From contig OZ219905.1 of the NCBI GenBank assembly GCA_964291635.2, positions 957,533 to 1,021,532 on the forward strand: a stretch of 64,000 nucleotides of DNA, written 5' to 3'. Position numbers and translations under genes: made by a program. Below are positions 8,239-17,186 of the stretch, in pieces (positions within the stretch are counted from its first letter, which is position 1; the number at the start of each line of letters is the position of its first letter). The notes beneath the pieces were generated by a model. It saw only the letters and a program-made list of their open reading frames with translations. It had not been told where the DNA came from and ran no database searches. This DNA is from JAPPHA01 sp964291635 (GTDB lineage Bacteria; Pseudomonadota; Alphaproteobacteria; Rhodobacterales; Rhodobacteraceae).

Positions 8239-10371
8239 TCAAATCGATCTGGCGAGCAGAAAAGCTTCAAATATCGCGCTTTGAATGAGTCCTGGTGCAA
8301 CACAATCACCAACACGTTCGATCCGCACATCTCGGAATTCATCGTCTCTGCGCAGCTTCAGGAAGAGGTCTTCGCGTGAACGACGACCGATCACCGGCAC
8401 GACCCAGTCAACGTCTTCGATCCATTCGTCATCGCCAGGCATCAGGACATATTGACCCCAGCCGTAAGAATCGGCGGGGCTGTACGTCGCCGACAGCGCG
8501 ACACGGTTTTCGCCGATTTCAACAAGTTGGTATCCCGTCCTTAGCCGAATCCCCTTAACTGCGGCACGCCGATAAAACAGAGACCGTGTTCCGCTCTCGA
8601 GTTCCGCCCCGGCCATCATCCCCCCAGACACCAGCTCCACCTGGCAACCGCGGTCCGCGAGGTATTCTGCGGTTCCGGCCGCTTCCCAATGACCGTTTCC
8701 GTCGATCACAAGGACCTTTCCGTAAACGTCAACGCGGTCAGACATGACCTGCTCTGAGGAAACTACGAAGTCGCGATCCAGACCCGGCAGGTCCGGTTCG
8801 ACCTGTCGGCCTAGTTCCCGTGCCAGTTTTACATCGGAATCCGGAATGTTCGGAAGATTTGGCTCAGACCCGGTTGCGACCACGATCGTGTCCGGCTGAA
8901 GGTCGTGTAGCATTGCCTCGGTTGCGGTGTCACCAAGTCGCAAATTTACGCCGTGCTCGTTCAAGGCAGCTTCAAGATAAACGATGACTTCGCCGACCAT
9001 GTCATGTGTCGGCTGTTTCTCGGCGAGTTTGATTTGACCCCCGAGTGACCGTTCCCGCTCGATTAAGGTGACGTCATGTCCTCGTTTGGCTGAAATTTCC
9101 GCCACTTTCATCCCTGCAGGGCCACCTCCAACCACGATTATTCGCCGTATACTATCCGCGCGGTTAACCAGGCGTTCATTTACCTTCCGTTCCCGACCTG
9201 CTCCCGGATTCTGGATACAGCGAACCCCTTTTTCTTGATTGACTTGGAAAAGACAGGCTTCGTTGCAGGATATGCATCGTCGGACAAGATCTGCGCGCCC
9301 CGCCTTCACTTTGTTCGGAGTCTCCGGGTCAGTAATGAGCTGCCTGGCCATTCCGATCAGATCAGCCTGATCCTTGGCCAGCATTTCCTCTGCCATCTGG
9401 AGCGGCCGGATTCGACCGAAAGCGATAACGGGTATGCGGCTCGATTCCTTCAAAGCAACATTGAGTTTGCGGAACTCTTCCGACGGTATGCCGGCGGGCG
9501 GAATTTCCATCCAATAACTCGAAAAAGAGCCCGCATCGGAATTAAAGTAGTCTACCAAGCCACTCGTTTGAAGAAACTCGGCCATCTTGAGACCATAATC
9601 GATGTCATACCCGAATGGTGTGAATTCGTGCACGCATAGCCGGACTCCAAGTGGAACCGCTTCGCCCGTGGCGCGCTTTATGGCTTCAAGGACCTCTACG
9701 GACAGGCGCATGCGGTTTTCGAATGTCCCGCCATAGCTGTCCGTGCGACGATTGAAAAACGGTGACGCGAACGACCTCAAAAGGCCGTCGTGGGCGATCT
9801 TGACTTCTATACCGTCGAATCCTCCTTCAACCGCATTCCGCGCACTTGTCGCGAAACCATCTATGGTATCGCGGATATCCTCCGCATCCATTGCCTTTGT
9901 GTTAAAATGGCTTGACGGCTCGGGCATCTGTGTGGGTGCCCAGAGACGACGCGGAGGCTGTTCAAGCGATGTATGGCCACCGTGCGTCAACTGGCTGAAA
10001 ATTCGCGTTCCGTGCGAATGAACCGCCTCGGTTATTTTGGCAAACATGGGAATTACTTTCCGATCCCATGCGTCCACGAATCGTCGAGACATCTTTCCAG
10101 ACGGGTGAACCGCCTGGCTTTCGAAGATTATCAGTCCGACCCCGCCCCGTGCCCGTTCTTCATGATAGGCAAGATGTGCATCAGACGGCTTTCCGGTAAG
10201 TTCCCCTAATGCCGTAAAATGTGGTTGAAAAACAAATCGATTCCGAAGGCGGATATCGCGGATTTGAAATGGACTGAGGAGCGTTGGGAACTGTCCGGCG
10301 CCCGGATGACTTGCCTGAAACGCAGCGTCAAGCTCCGAATCCAGACGTTGACTCCCCTTTGAGTTTTTCAT
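8239..10371 (-). CDS. Fe-S flavoprotein, NADH:flavin oxidoreductase with FAD domain (2,4-dienoyl-CoA reductase/TMADH family)
   Basis: A 710-residue enzyme. The N-terminal half (about residues 25-370) is an Old Yellow Enzyme-type FMN barrel. It is followed by a 4Fe-4S ligand set, C-x2-C-x3-C-x11-C around residue 395, and an FAD/NAD half opening with G-G-G-P-A-G near residue 430. This architecture belongs to dienoyl-CoA reductases, trimethylamine dehydrogenase and related demethylases. In the barrel, the usual H-A-A-H-G-Y motif reads K-I-A-H-D-G-L-L, as in a subgroup I associate with N-demethylases rather than FadH; the substrate is therefore open. It is first in an operon with a sugar-type permease and ATPase, which is unusual company. 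The operator and a consensus promoter lie 47-95 bases upstream. Confidence 0.88.
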   Translation of the reverse strand: MKNSKGSQRLDSELDAAFQASHPGAGQFPTLLSPFQIRDIRLRNRFVFQPHFTALGELTGKPSDAHLAYHEERARGGVGLIIFESQAVHPSGKMSRRFVDAWDRKVIPMFAKITEAVHSHGTRIFSQLTHGGHTSLEQPPRRLWAPTQMPEPSSHFNTKAMDAEDIRDTIDGFATSARNAVEGGFDGIEVKIAHDGLLRSFASPFFNRRTDSYGGTFENRMRLSVEVLEAIKRATGEAVPLGVRLCVHEFTPFGYDIDYGLKMAEFLQTSGLVDYFNSDAGSFSSYWMEIPPAGIPSEEFRKLNVALKESSRIPVIAFGRIRPLQMAEEMLAKDQADLIGMARQLITDPETPNKVKAGRADLVRRCISCNEACLFQVNQEKGVRCIQNPGAGRERKVNERLVNRADSIRRIIVVGGGPAGMKVAEISAKRGHDVTLIERERSLGGQIKLAEKQPTHDMVGEVIVYLEAALNEHGVNLRLGDTATEAMLHDLQPDTIVVATGSEPNLPNIPDSDVKLARELGRQVEPDLPGLDRDFVVSSEQVMSDRVDVYGKVLVIDGNGHWEAAGTAEYLADRGCQVELVSGGMMAGAELESGTRSLFYRRAAVKGIRLRTGYQLVEIGENRVALSATYSPADSYGWGQYVLMPGDDEWIEDVDWVVPVIGRRSREDLFLKLRRDDEFRDVRIERVGDCVAPGLIQSAIFEAFLLARSI

Positions 10372-10417
10372 GCCATTTTGTACTTCGCTTTTGCGTGCCT
10401 TTTAAAAAGTCAAGCTG

Positions 10418-10466
10418 CTATAATCGTTTACGTAAACGATTATAGATCAAGCGAATATACTGTCAA
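10418..10466 (-). promoter_or_regulatory. Consensus sigma-70 promoter overlapped by a perfect 28-bp palindromic operator
   Basis: On the minus strand TTGACA (10466-10461) and TATAAT (10444-10439) are separated by 16 bases. The -10 lies within a perfect 28-bp palindrome at 10418-10445 with core AATCGTTTACGTAAACGATT. Repressor binding there would block RNA polymerase. A near-identical copy at 485-505 precedes the binding-protein gene. The form is that of LacI-family operators. Confidence 0.85.
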
Positions 10467-10913
10467 TGACTAGGGGTCCGGAAGGCGTGATTCCGGTATG
10501 GCGCTCTCTTTCGGGGTTTGACGCTGTAAAAGCGAATCACACGGCGAGGACCACCAAGGCTTAGTTTCCGTTGGCAGGTGTGGGCGGCTTCCGTTGCTGC
10601 GAACTCCTGACTAGCGCGGACCATGCCGTTCACACCAGCCCGAAGAAAGCCAGGAGCTGTTTCACACCAAGGGTGCGTGAAATGGACGCTGGCGATGTTG
10701 TTTCTAACTCCGCCCTTGGCTCGGTCAGCCTGGGCAGGCATTTGGTGTCGCCTTGTAAGTTCGATCGGGCATGGGTTTTGGTGCGGAGTGTAGGCAGTTG
10801 CCGCGCTTTCGGTCGCCAAAAGCGTCGTAAACACCCGCCCCGCGTCACACTCTTTTGTTGACATGGACCAGATAACGGACCATTTATGGTTAATCAGGGA
10901 ACAGGAGACAATC
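10467..10913. other. Intergenic stretch before the toxin-antitoxin pair
   Basis: About 450 bases with no gene I can support. Near its right end is a possible promoter for the downstream pair: TTGACA at 10858-10863 followed 17-18 bases later by a weak CATTTA/ATTTAT. The repeated GGACCA and the small dyad CCATTTATGG at 10880-10889 could be the site where the antitoxin represses its own operon. Confidence 0.4.
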
Positions 10914-11171
10914 ATGAAAGTTGCATTGACGGACGCCAAGGCGCAACTGACCGAACTCGTGCGCCGGGCGGAGGCGGGTGATGACATCGTACTGACAAGA
11001 CACGGACACCCGGTAGTGCGCCTGGCACCGATCAAGCATCGCCAGAGCCTGAAGCAACGCCGCCACATTCTCAATGACCTTCGTGCCCTAGGCGCGAAAA
11101 ACGCCAAACCTGGACCTGAAGCGGCGCGGTCTCAAGACTTCCTCTACAACTATTTGGGCCACCCTGAATGA
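10914..11171 (+). CDS. Antitoxin, Phd/YefM family
   Basis: An 85-residue protein starting at ATG 10914, with AGGAGA a few bases before it. The N-terminus A-L-T-D-A-K-A-Q-L-T-E-L-V-R-R-A and the G-D-D-I-V-L-T-R-H-G-x-P-V-V-R-L segment are typical of the DNA-binding half of Phd/YefM antitoxins. The C-terminal tail would neutralise the toxin. The stop codon overlaps the toxin start (ATGA at 11168), the usual coupling of these pairs. Confidence 0.92.
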   Translation: MKVALTDAKAQLTELVRRAEAGDDIVLTRHGHPVVRLAPIKHRQSLKQRRHILNDLRALGAKNAKPGPEAARSQDFLYNYLGHPE

Positions 11172-11596
11172 TCGTTGTTGATACGTCTGCCCTGATGGCA
11201 GTGCTGCTAAACGAGCCTGTGGCGGATGAATGTTCGGAAATCTTGATTGGCCAAGACATGTTGGTGATGTCGGCCGGAACGCTGGCCGAGGCGCTTGTCG
11301 TTGCCGACCAACGCGGCTTAGGGTCGGAAATGCGGGCGTTGGTGGAAGGGTTGGATGTTGAAATCGTTGCCGTGACAAAACGCGTCGCCGAACTCGTATC
11401 TGAAGCCTATGTCCGATGGGGCAAGGGCGCCCATCCTGCCGGTCTCAATTTTGGCGATTGTTTCGCCTATGCTCTCGCAAAGTCGGAGGCCCATCCCTTG
11501 CTTTTTGTCGGGAATGATTTTGAAAAAACTGATGTTTCTCGCGCAACTTTGGGAGAGATAGTTACGCAATTGGAGACGGGCGAAAAAACTTTCTGA
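11168..11596 (+). CDS. vapC: Toxin, VapC-type PIN-domain ribonuclease
   Basis: A 142-residue PIN-domain protein. The four acidic positions expected for metal binding are visible: V-V-D-T-S at residue 5, L-A-E-A near 41, N-F-G-D-C-F-A-Y-A-L-A near 99, and G-N-D-F near 118. VapC toxins cut tRNA or rRNA when released from their antitoxin. The gene overlaps the Phd-type antitoxin by four bases, so translation is coupled. Pairing of VapC with a Phd/YefM antitoxin rather than VapB is common. Confidence 0.93.
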   Translation: MIVVDTSALMAVLLNEPVADECSEILIGQDMLVMSAGTLAEALVVADQRGLGSEMRALVEGLDVEIVAVTKRVAELVSEAYVRWGKGAHPAGLNFGDCFAYALAKSEAHPLLFVGNDFEKTDVSRATLGEIVTQLETGEKTF

Positions 11597-11820
11597 CTTT
11601 CTTCGGTGGCAGCGCTGGCGGTTGCGTTGGCGTCGGTAGTTCGAGGCGAAGACAACACTTTCCGCGTCACGCTGATTACCGGTTTAATCCAAGCACACTT
11701 CCGGCCTCGAAGAGTTCGTAGCCAAACTCACCGAAAGTACCCAGGGCATCCTTGATTCGCAGGTTTTACCGCCGGGCCAACTTTTTAGGGTCAGTGCCAC
11801 TGAGGGGCCGAAAGCCCACA

Positions 11821-12180
11821 AAATGCTGCTCAAACACCTGCGACGAAAGAATCGGGTCCTGTTGCGCGAGAAGAAGGGGTCGACATCGAGAACCTTGACC
11901 TGCTCAGTCCAACGCGCAACCGGCGTCTCGCCCGCTCGATCATGGATGGCGGTTTCTTCAAATTTCGCTGCCCGCTTGAGTACAAGGTCGGGATGTATGG
12001 CGCGACAATCGTGATCGCAGACAGGTCGCTTTCTTCAAACAAGACTTGCTTTTGCTGTGCTTCGCTCACGGCCGAACCGGGGCTGTCGCAGCTAACTTCA
12101 AATGCAACGAATGAAAATACGAGGCAGTGTGCGACGCCAACGCGGCCCGTATTCTCCAGCATCTGGCCGCAAGCTCCTAA
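11821..12180 (+). pseudogene. TnpB (IS605/IS1341-type) relic
   Basis: Short stretches match the C-terminal half of TnpB nucleases: I-E-N-L-D-L-L near 11883 (the second RuvC acidic motif), L-E-Y-K-V-G-M-Y-G near 11975, S-S-N-K-T-C-F-C-C near 12030 (first zinc-finger cysteines), and in another frame C-D-A-N-A-A-R-I-L near 12131 (the last RuvC Asp). The pieces need at least one frame change and lack the N-terminal half, so the gene is dead. It is not closely similar to the nearly complete TnpB at 58868-60084. The left boundary is approximate. Confidence 0.6.
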
Positions 12181-12342
12181 GTGTCAGCCTTTCGTGAGGC
12201 GTTAAACGGGCCTCTGCGAAGCAGGAACCGAACAGCATTGTTGCTATTGATGAGCCGCAGGCAGATGTGGACAAGATTTAACGTGTGGTTCGTTGAGATG
12301 CCGGCCCTGCCCGTTGATCAGGGCAACCATGTGCCAGTCTGG

Positions 12343-12365
12343 AAAAAAAGCCATTGCTCCCTGGC
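12343..12365 (-). terminator. Possible Rho-independent terminator after adenine deaminase
   Basis: On the minus strand a short stem (GCCA…TGGC) is followed by seven T (12349-12343), starting about eight bases past the adenine deaminase stop. The stem is weak, so confidence is low. Nothing else is recognised between 12181 and 12372. Confidence 0.4.
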
Positions 12366-12372
12366 GGGTGCT

Positions 12373-14136
12373 TCACGCGCTGCCGAGAACCGGCGAAGCC
12401 AGGACTTTGCCGGTCGCCGCGTCGGCGATGCCCAGATCAGTAAGATGGGGCCCGGGATTGCAGGCGAGCGATGCACCAAAACAGGCTTTAAATACGCGGT
12501 AAGGCGGCTTCCAGGCCGCGATCTCGTCCATGGCTTCTTTCACGTCCATGAATGCGTTTGCCACCTCCGGCAGCGGTCGACCGGAAATCAGGCCTGCGAT
12601 GGGCAGCGGCAGAATCGCCCTGACTTCGCCGTCAGCGACGGCGGCCAGGCCACCGCCTGCTGCGCGTACGGCATTGGCTGCAATCGCCATGTCGGTTGCA
12701 TTGGACCCGAAGACCGTCAGATTGTGGGAATCATGAGAAACCGTGGTGCAGAATGCACCACGCCACGCGCCCCAGCCACGCAGGAATGCTATGCTGGGCG
12801 AAGTTCCTGCGCCATGACGATTGACGACCGCCATGCTGATCGATCCCTCCGGCGGACGCACGTAGCCGTCCGCTACCGAGGCCACAGCCTCTCCCCATCG
12901 CGTAAAACGTGGCTCATCGATTGTGGCGATACGGACCGGACCCGGTCCGGACTGGACGAGAAAGTCCTCGGGGCTGAATGATCGCAGGCCGAGTCCACGT
13001 GCCAGTTGATCGCCGGACTGATCGGGCCAGCCGTGCCGGACGCAAACCTCGACTCCATTGAAGATTACCGTTTCGGTCCGGTAATTGCGCAGGTCCGAGA
13101 ATACGGCAAGATCGGCCCGCCGGCCCGGCGCCACGGCGCCGAGATCATGGCGACCGAGCCGAAACGCCGCATTCAGCGTGGCAGCCCGAAGTGCATCGAT
13201 GGCTGGCATGCCATAGCGCGTAATGCGGCGTAGTACATCGTCGACACCGCCCGCGTTCCACAGGTCGTCCGGGAACACGTCGTCTGTGCAGAGGCTTAGG
13301 GTCTGGGGCATCTGGGGATATGCCGCAATGGCCTCGACAAAGTCAGGAAGAAGGTGGTCGTGTGAACCCCGGAGTTCGATGAACAGTCCAGCTTCGAGCT
13401 TGTTCCCGAGATCTTCTGCCGACGTAATCTCGTGATCCGAAGAGATCCCGGCCGCAGCGTAGGCATTGAGGTCCGGACCTGACAGTCCGCGCGCGTGGCC
13501 GAAGACCGGCATGCCGGAGGCCAGGCCTTCCTGGACGATTTTCGTCATGCGGGGCTTGCGCTCAATGACGCCGTGCATGTCCATGACCTCCGCGAGGCCC
13601 TGGATGTCCGGCCATGCGAGCACATCCCGCAGCGTGCCGGCATCGAGGTCTGCCCCCGAAGTCTCGAGGCCCGGGGCCGACGGCACGCAGGACGGTGCAA
13701 GCGTGAGAACTCTGAGCGGTGCGTCGCCCGCCTGCTCGACGGCCCACCTCAGGCCGTCGACGCCGCAGACATTCCCGAATTCATGGGGGTCCCATACAAC
13801 AGTGGTCACGCCCCGAGCCAGCACCGCCTCACCGTAAGTCCGTGGCGTGACCATGGAGCTCTCGATGTGAAGGTGGACGTCGATCAGGCCGGGCGCGACG
13901 ACCTTGCCGGCGGCATTGAGCATTGCGCGCGCGTCGCGTCGCGCCCCAGGCGGATGAACGCTCGCGATCAGGGGTCCGGCGATCCCGACATCCGCTGGCC
14001 GAACTTGCCCGGTAATCACGTCGGCGATGCATCCCCCGTGGAGCAATAGGTCAAACGGCTCCTTACCCCTTGCCGCGTCAATGGCCTTTGCGCGGACATC
14101 GCCCGCATTGAGGTCTTGCGGTTCTTCCGGCCTCAT
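12373..14136 (-). CDS. ade: Adenine deaminase
   Basis: A 587-residue amidohydrolase converting adenine to hypoxanthine. The metal-binding motif G-L-I-D-V-H-L-H-I-E-S-S near residue 90 is diagnostic for Ade-type adenine deaminases. F-G-H-A-R-G-L, S-S-D-H-E and L-C-T-D-D-V-F-P-D follow, and the C-terminal Ade domain is complete. ATG 14136 is chosen because it overlaps the stop of the upstream nucleoside hydrolase (ATGA), although an earlier in-frame start exists. With the hydrolase it would form a purine salvage pair: the nucleoside is split to base, and the base is deaminated. Confidence 0.93.
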   Translation of the reverse strand: MRPEEPQDLNAGDVRAKAIDAARGKEPFDLLLHGGCIADVITGQVRPADVGIAGPLIASVHPPGARRDARAMLNAAGKVVAPGLIDVHLHIESSMVTPRTYGEAVLARGVTTVVWDPHEFGNVCGVDGLRWAVEQAGDAPLRVLTLAPSCVPSAPGLETSGADLDAGTLRDVLAWPDIQGLAEVMDMHGVIERKPRMTKIVQEGLASGMPVFGHARGLSGPDLNAYAAAGISSDHEITSAEDLGNKLEAGLFIELRGSHDHLLPDFVEAIAAYPQMPQTLSLCTDDVFPDDLWNAGGVDDVLRRITRYGMPAIDALRAATLNAAFRLGRHDLGAVAPGRRADLAVFSDLRNYRTETVIFNGVEVCVRHGWPDQSGDQLARGLGLRSFSPEDFLVQSGPGPVRIATIDEPRFTRWGEAVASVADGYVRPPEGSISMAVVNRHGAGTSPSIAFLRGWGAWRGAFCTTVSHDSHNLTVFGSNATDMAIAANAVRAAGGGLAAVADGEVRAILPLPIAGLISGRPLPEVANAFMDVKEAMDEIAAWKPPYRVFKACFGASLACNPGPHLTDLGIADAATGKVLASPVLGSA

Positions 14137-15166
14137 CCTTCCCACTTTCCCAACAAGGCGTCCATGCAGGCCTGCTTCACTGCCGCGTGCCGGGGATCGG
14201 TCACGACCTTTGCATTGCACGCCTCGCCTGCGGCCCGGAAATCCACGACAGTCCGGCCACGCTCTGAACCGGAAAGCACAACATCGACACGAGCATCGCT
14301 GATGCTGAAAAATTCCGGCAGGGCCAGAACGGTGGCCGCGTCCGGATCGTAGATTGCCATCGAATCGCGCCCACGTTCCAGAGCGATATCGAGATATCCG
14401 CCCACCAGGTCCCCGAGCAGGACGGCATTCCTCCCGCGCTTGCGGAAGAGAGGCCGCAGGTCTGCCTCGTCGAAACGCACCTTGCGGCCAGTTTCGAGTT
14501 CAACCATGGTGATCGGTACGCACCGCGCGAGAAGTGCCGCGAGCGCCTCCGGATCGGCGCAGGCATTGAATTCCGCCGCGGGCGTATGGTTGCCTGAAAT
14601 GATTCCGCCTTCCGTCCAGACGACGCGCTCGATCAGGTCGGGCCTCACGATCGCCAGGGTCTCAATGTTTGTGAGCGGTCCAAACGCCAGTATCCGTCTC
14701 TGCGAGCCTGCCTGGAACCAGTCGACCATCGCCTTGAATGCACCTGCCTGGCCATCTGTGCCGACTGTCTCGGGAAGCCGCCGTCCACTGCTTCGCTTTC
14801 GCCCGTGCCGAGGACGCGCTCTGCCGTTTCCGCGGTACCGAACTGCGAGTAGACGGCGCCTTCGAAGATCTGGAAATCCCGGTCGAAAGCCACCGATGCG
14901 GCGTTCGCGTTTCTGGAAACGCACGATATTGACGAGTTTCCGAAGACCAGCGACAAGCCATCGATATTCATCCCGTGCGCACGTGCCACCAGGATGCCCC
15001 AGAGGTCGTCGAAGCCGGCGTCACTGTCGATCCAGAATTTCACCTGCCGATTTCGGGCAACGGCAGTCTTCCCGAGGGACAGATCGAACGAAACCGTTCC
15101 GGCGATCGGATGCGCTGGCACATCAGCCGGAACCTGTCCTGCGATCCTGCCGAGCGCGGTTTCCAC
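14133..15166 (-). pseudogene. Inosine/uridine-preferring nucleoside hydrolase, frameshifted
   Basis: The N-terminal third carries the calcium-binding motif D-S-D-A-G-F-D-D (family D-x-D-x-x-x-D-D) and runs in one frame to about 14780. The rest, from L-P-E-T-V-G-T-D-G to the end, including F-G-P-L-T-N-I and A-E-F-N, lies in another frame. A single missing base near 14776-14780 (…GGCGG/CTTCCC on the coding strand) explains it. Everything else looks intact, so either the break is recent or it is a sequencing error. The start is uncertain (ATG 15166 or GTG 15043). The final stop overlaps the adenine deaminase start. Confidence 0.85.
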
Positions 15167-15418
15167 AACGTATTTCCGGCGCTGGCACTCGCCTTTGGTC
15201 GATCGGTGGCCTCAGACAGCCTCCCTCGGACTATCGGGATGTGTGAAGACGACCACGATGCGCGCCGCGGCCGGACTCCGGGGCCGGAAAGAAACAACGG
15301 CACAGAGGCTTGGTTGACGTTTGTAAGGAACCCCAGGACAAACGCGGCCAGTTCGTTGCTTCTGAACCCTAAGGCGGCACGTTGGAGAATTCCGGCTCAG
15401 GCACACCGGAGTGCCGGT

Positions 15419-16642
15419 TCAACTGAACCGTGCCGGCGAGAAGGCCGAAAGATCTTCATTCGGCGTGTTGCCCGACACGATTCCCGCGAGCCATTTTCCG
15501 GTCCTCGGTCCCGACGTCAGGCCGACGTGTTGATGACCGAAGCCGGCAAGAACACGTCCATTGCCGCTGATGGCTCCGATTACCGGGAGCGAGTCCGTTG
15601 TAGAGGGCCGGTGGCCCATCCAGGTCTGAAGCCGGTCGTAGGTCAGGTCCGGGAAGTGCCCCTGGACTCCGCGAATGATCAGGTCGATCGGAGCAGAAGA
15701 CGGCGGCGTTTCGAGGCCGCCGAATTCGACCAGTCCGGCGCATCGTAACCGGTTTTCCATCGGAGTTAGAACGGCCTTGAGCGACGCCACCAAGACGGGA
15801 GCACGCAAACGGATCGACGGGTTGTGGAATTCCACATGGTAACCTCGCTCCGATTCCATCGGGACTTTCAGCCCCAGTCCGGCGATCAGGCGTTTCGACC
15901 AGATACCGGCCGTTATGATGGCGCGGTCCGCTGAAATCTCTCCATCGGAGGTTTCAACCACCGCGTCCTCGGTGACACGATGTACATCGGCAATTCTGAT
16001 TTCGCCCCCAATCTCCTCGACGTGTCTGGCAAGGGCGCCCACGTATTCGCCCGGGTCGGTGATGAATCCGTGGTCAAGGCAACGAACGGCGAAACCGAAA
16101 CGTCCGGCAAGAGCAGGATCGTATTCGGCGACACGGTCTTCATCCATTTCCTCGAAGCGAATCCCATGTCTTCGCCGAAGTTCCCACCCCGACCTGTCGG
16201 CTTCATAGGCACCACGGTCGGTATAGGCGAAGAGAAAGTCACTTTTCTCGACGAAACGCTCGGCCCCGGTTCCCGCCGCAAGCACGAGATGCTGATCGGG
16301 GCTGTCCCTCAGCAGTTCAGCCAGGGCGGCGGAAATCCGTTCTACCGGGGCGCGGCGACCGTTTGCGAGATAGGGCAGGAGAAAGACGAGCAACCGGGGA
16401 AGATACGACCAGCGCAGGAACAGCGGTTGATTCCGGTCCAATAGCAGTCTGGGGATTTTCGGAATCAGCCCCGGAATGGGAATCGGCACGACCGATCCGG
16501 CGGCGAGAACGCCAGCATTCCCGTGGGATGCGCCGGCGGCCGGTCCGACACGGTCGATCAGCGTGACCTGATGGCCCTCGCGCTGCAGCCATATGGCGGT
16601 AGAGACGCCGACGATTCCGGCGCCTACGACAGCAACGTGCAT
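15419..16642 (-). CDS. FAD-dependent D-amino-acid dehydrogenase-like oxidoreductase (DadA family)
   Basis: A 407-residue DAO-family flavoenzyme. The dinucleotide-binding motif V-V-G-A-G-I-V-G-V-S-T-A is at residues 5-16. The C-terminal flavin segment reads M-G-H-R-P-S-T-T-D-S-L-P-V-I-G and is followed by G-F-G-H-Q-H-V-G-L, both typical of DadA-type membrane-associated D-amino-acid dehydrogenases. It would oxidise an amino acid or amine to the oxo acid plus ammonia. It heads the minus-strand run leading to the nucleoside hydrolase and adenine deaminase, with a 250-base gap (15167-15418) in which I see nothing. The link to purine salvage is not obvious. Confidence 0.85.
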   Translation of the reverse strand: MHVAVVGAGIVGVSTAIWLQREGHQVTLIDRVGPAAGASHGNAGVLAAGSVVPIPIPGLIPKIPRLLLDRNQPLFLRWSYLPRLLVFLLPYLANGRRAPVERISAALAELLRDSPDQHLVLAAGTGAERFVEKSDFLFAYTDRGAYEADRSGWELRRRHGIRFEEMDEDRVAEYDPALAGRFGFAVRCLDHGFITDPGEYVGALARHVEEIGGEIRIADVHRVTEDAVVETSDGEISADRAIITAGIWSKRLIAGLGLKVPMESERGYHVEFHNPSIRLRAPVLVASLKAVLTPMENRLRCAGLVEFGGLETPPSSAPIDLIIRGVQGHFPDLTYDRLQTWMGHRPSTTDSLPVIGAISGNGRVLAGFGHQHVGLTSGPRTGKWLAGIVSGNTPNEDLSAFSPARFS

Positions 16643-17186
16643 GGGAATCTCCGAATGGCCCGGCGCCCTTGAAGTCGAGATTCTCGATCATGGCCTTCTC
16701 GTTTCGGCAGCGAATCTAACCAAATCCACGTGCCAATCAACACGAATCCGGCCGTCGCGGGTGTCCCGGGCGGGCACGGCAGATGTTGTGTTCGAACCGG
16801 TTGCCAATTCGGGAATGTGAACCGGATGTTGTTCCCAGGCCGGTCATGCACCATCCATTCGCTGACCGGTGCGGCAGGGTCCCAAGCGGTTGGGTGATCA
16901 GGCCGCCATGTGTCGGTCTCCCGCGTTCATGCGGGGCCACCAGTGTTCGCTCGATGCCACCGGGATTAACGGCCGACAAGACGCGAATCCCGTAGCAGTC
17001 GTGACGGCCGCATGGTCGCTGCGGGTAAAATCTGGCAGCATGATACGCGTGGCGAAGCCGGAATGGGCGCCAATCGCGATACTGGAGCCTTGCCTTTCGC
17101 TTCCCGCGCAACCGACCGGATCCCGTCGGTATCCGGTGAGTCGAACCCTGGTCAATCGCGCCAGTCGGTTCCGAAATTCCGGCGGC
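16643..17186. other. Intergenic stretch, no gene recognised
   Basis: Roughly 540 bases between two minus-strand genes. Frames on both strands are open for 60-120 codons but have no recognisable motif or convincing start. It should contain the promoter for the amino-acid oxidase gene. Confidence 0.4.

Noticed and set aside
10418..10445. The 28-bp palindrome as a terminator
   Set aside because: It is AT-rich, lacks a T-tract, lies upstream of a gene within a consensus promoter, and has a partner copy before another gene; an operator explains it better.
10463..11107. A 214-codon minus-strand frame over the toxin-antitoxin promoter
   Set aside because: It overlaps the antitoxin gene, has no ribosome-binding site and no motif.
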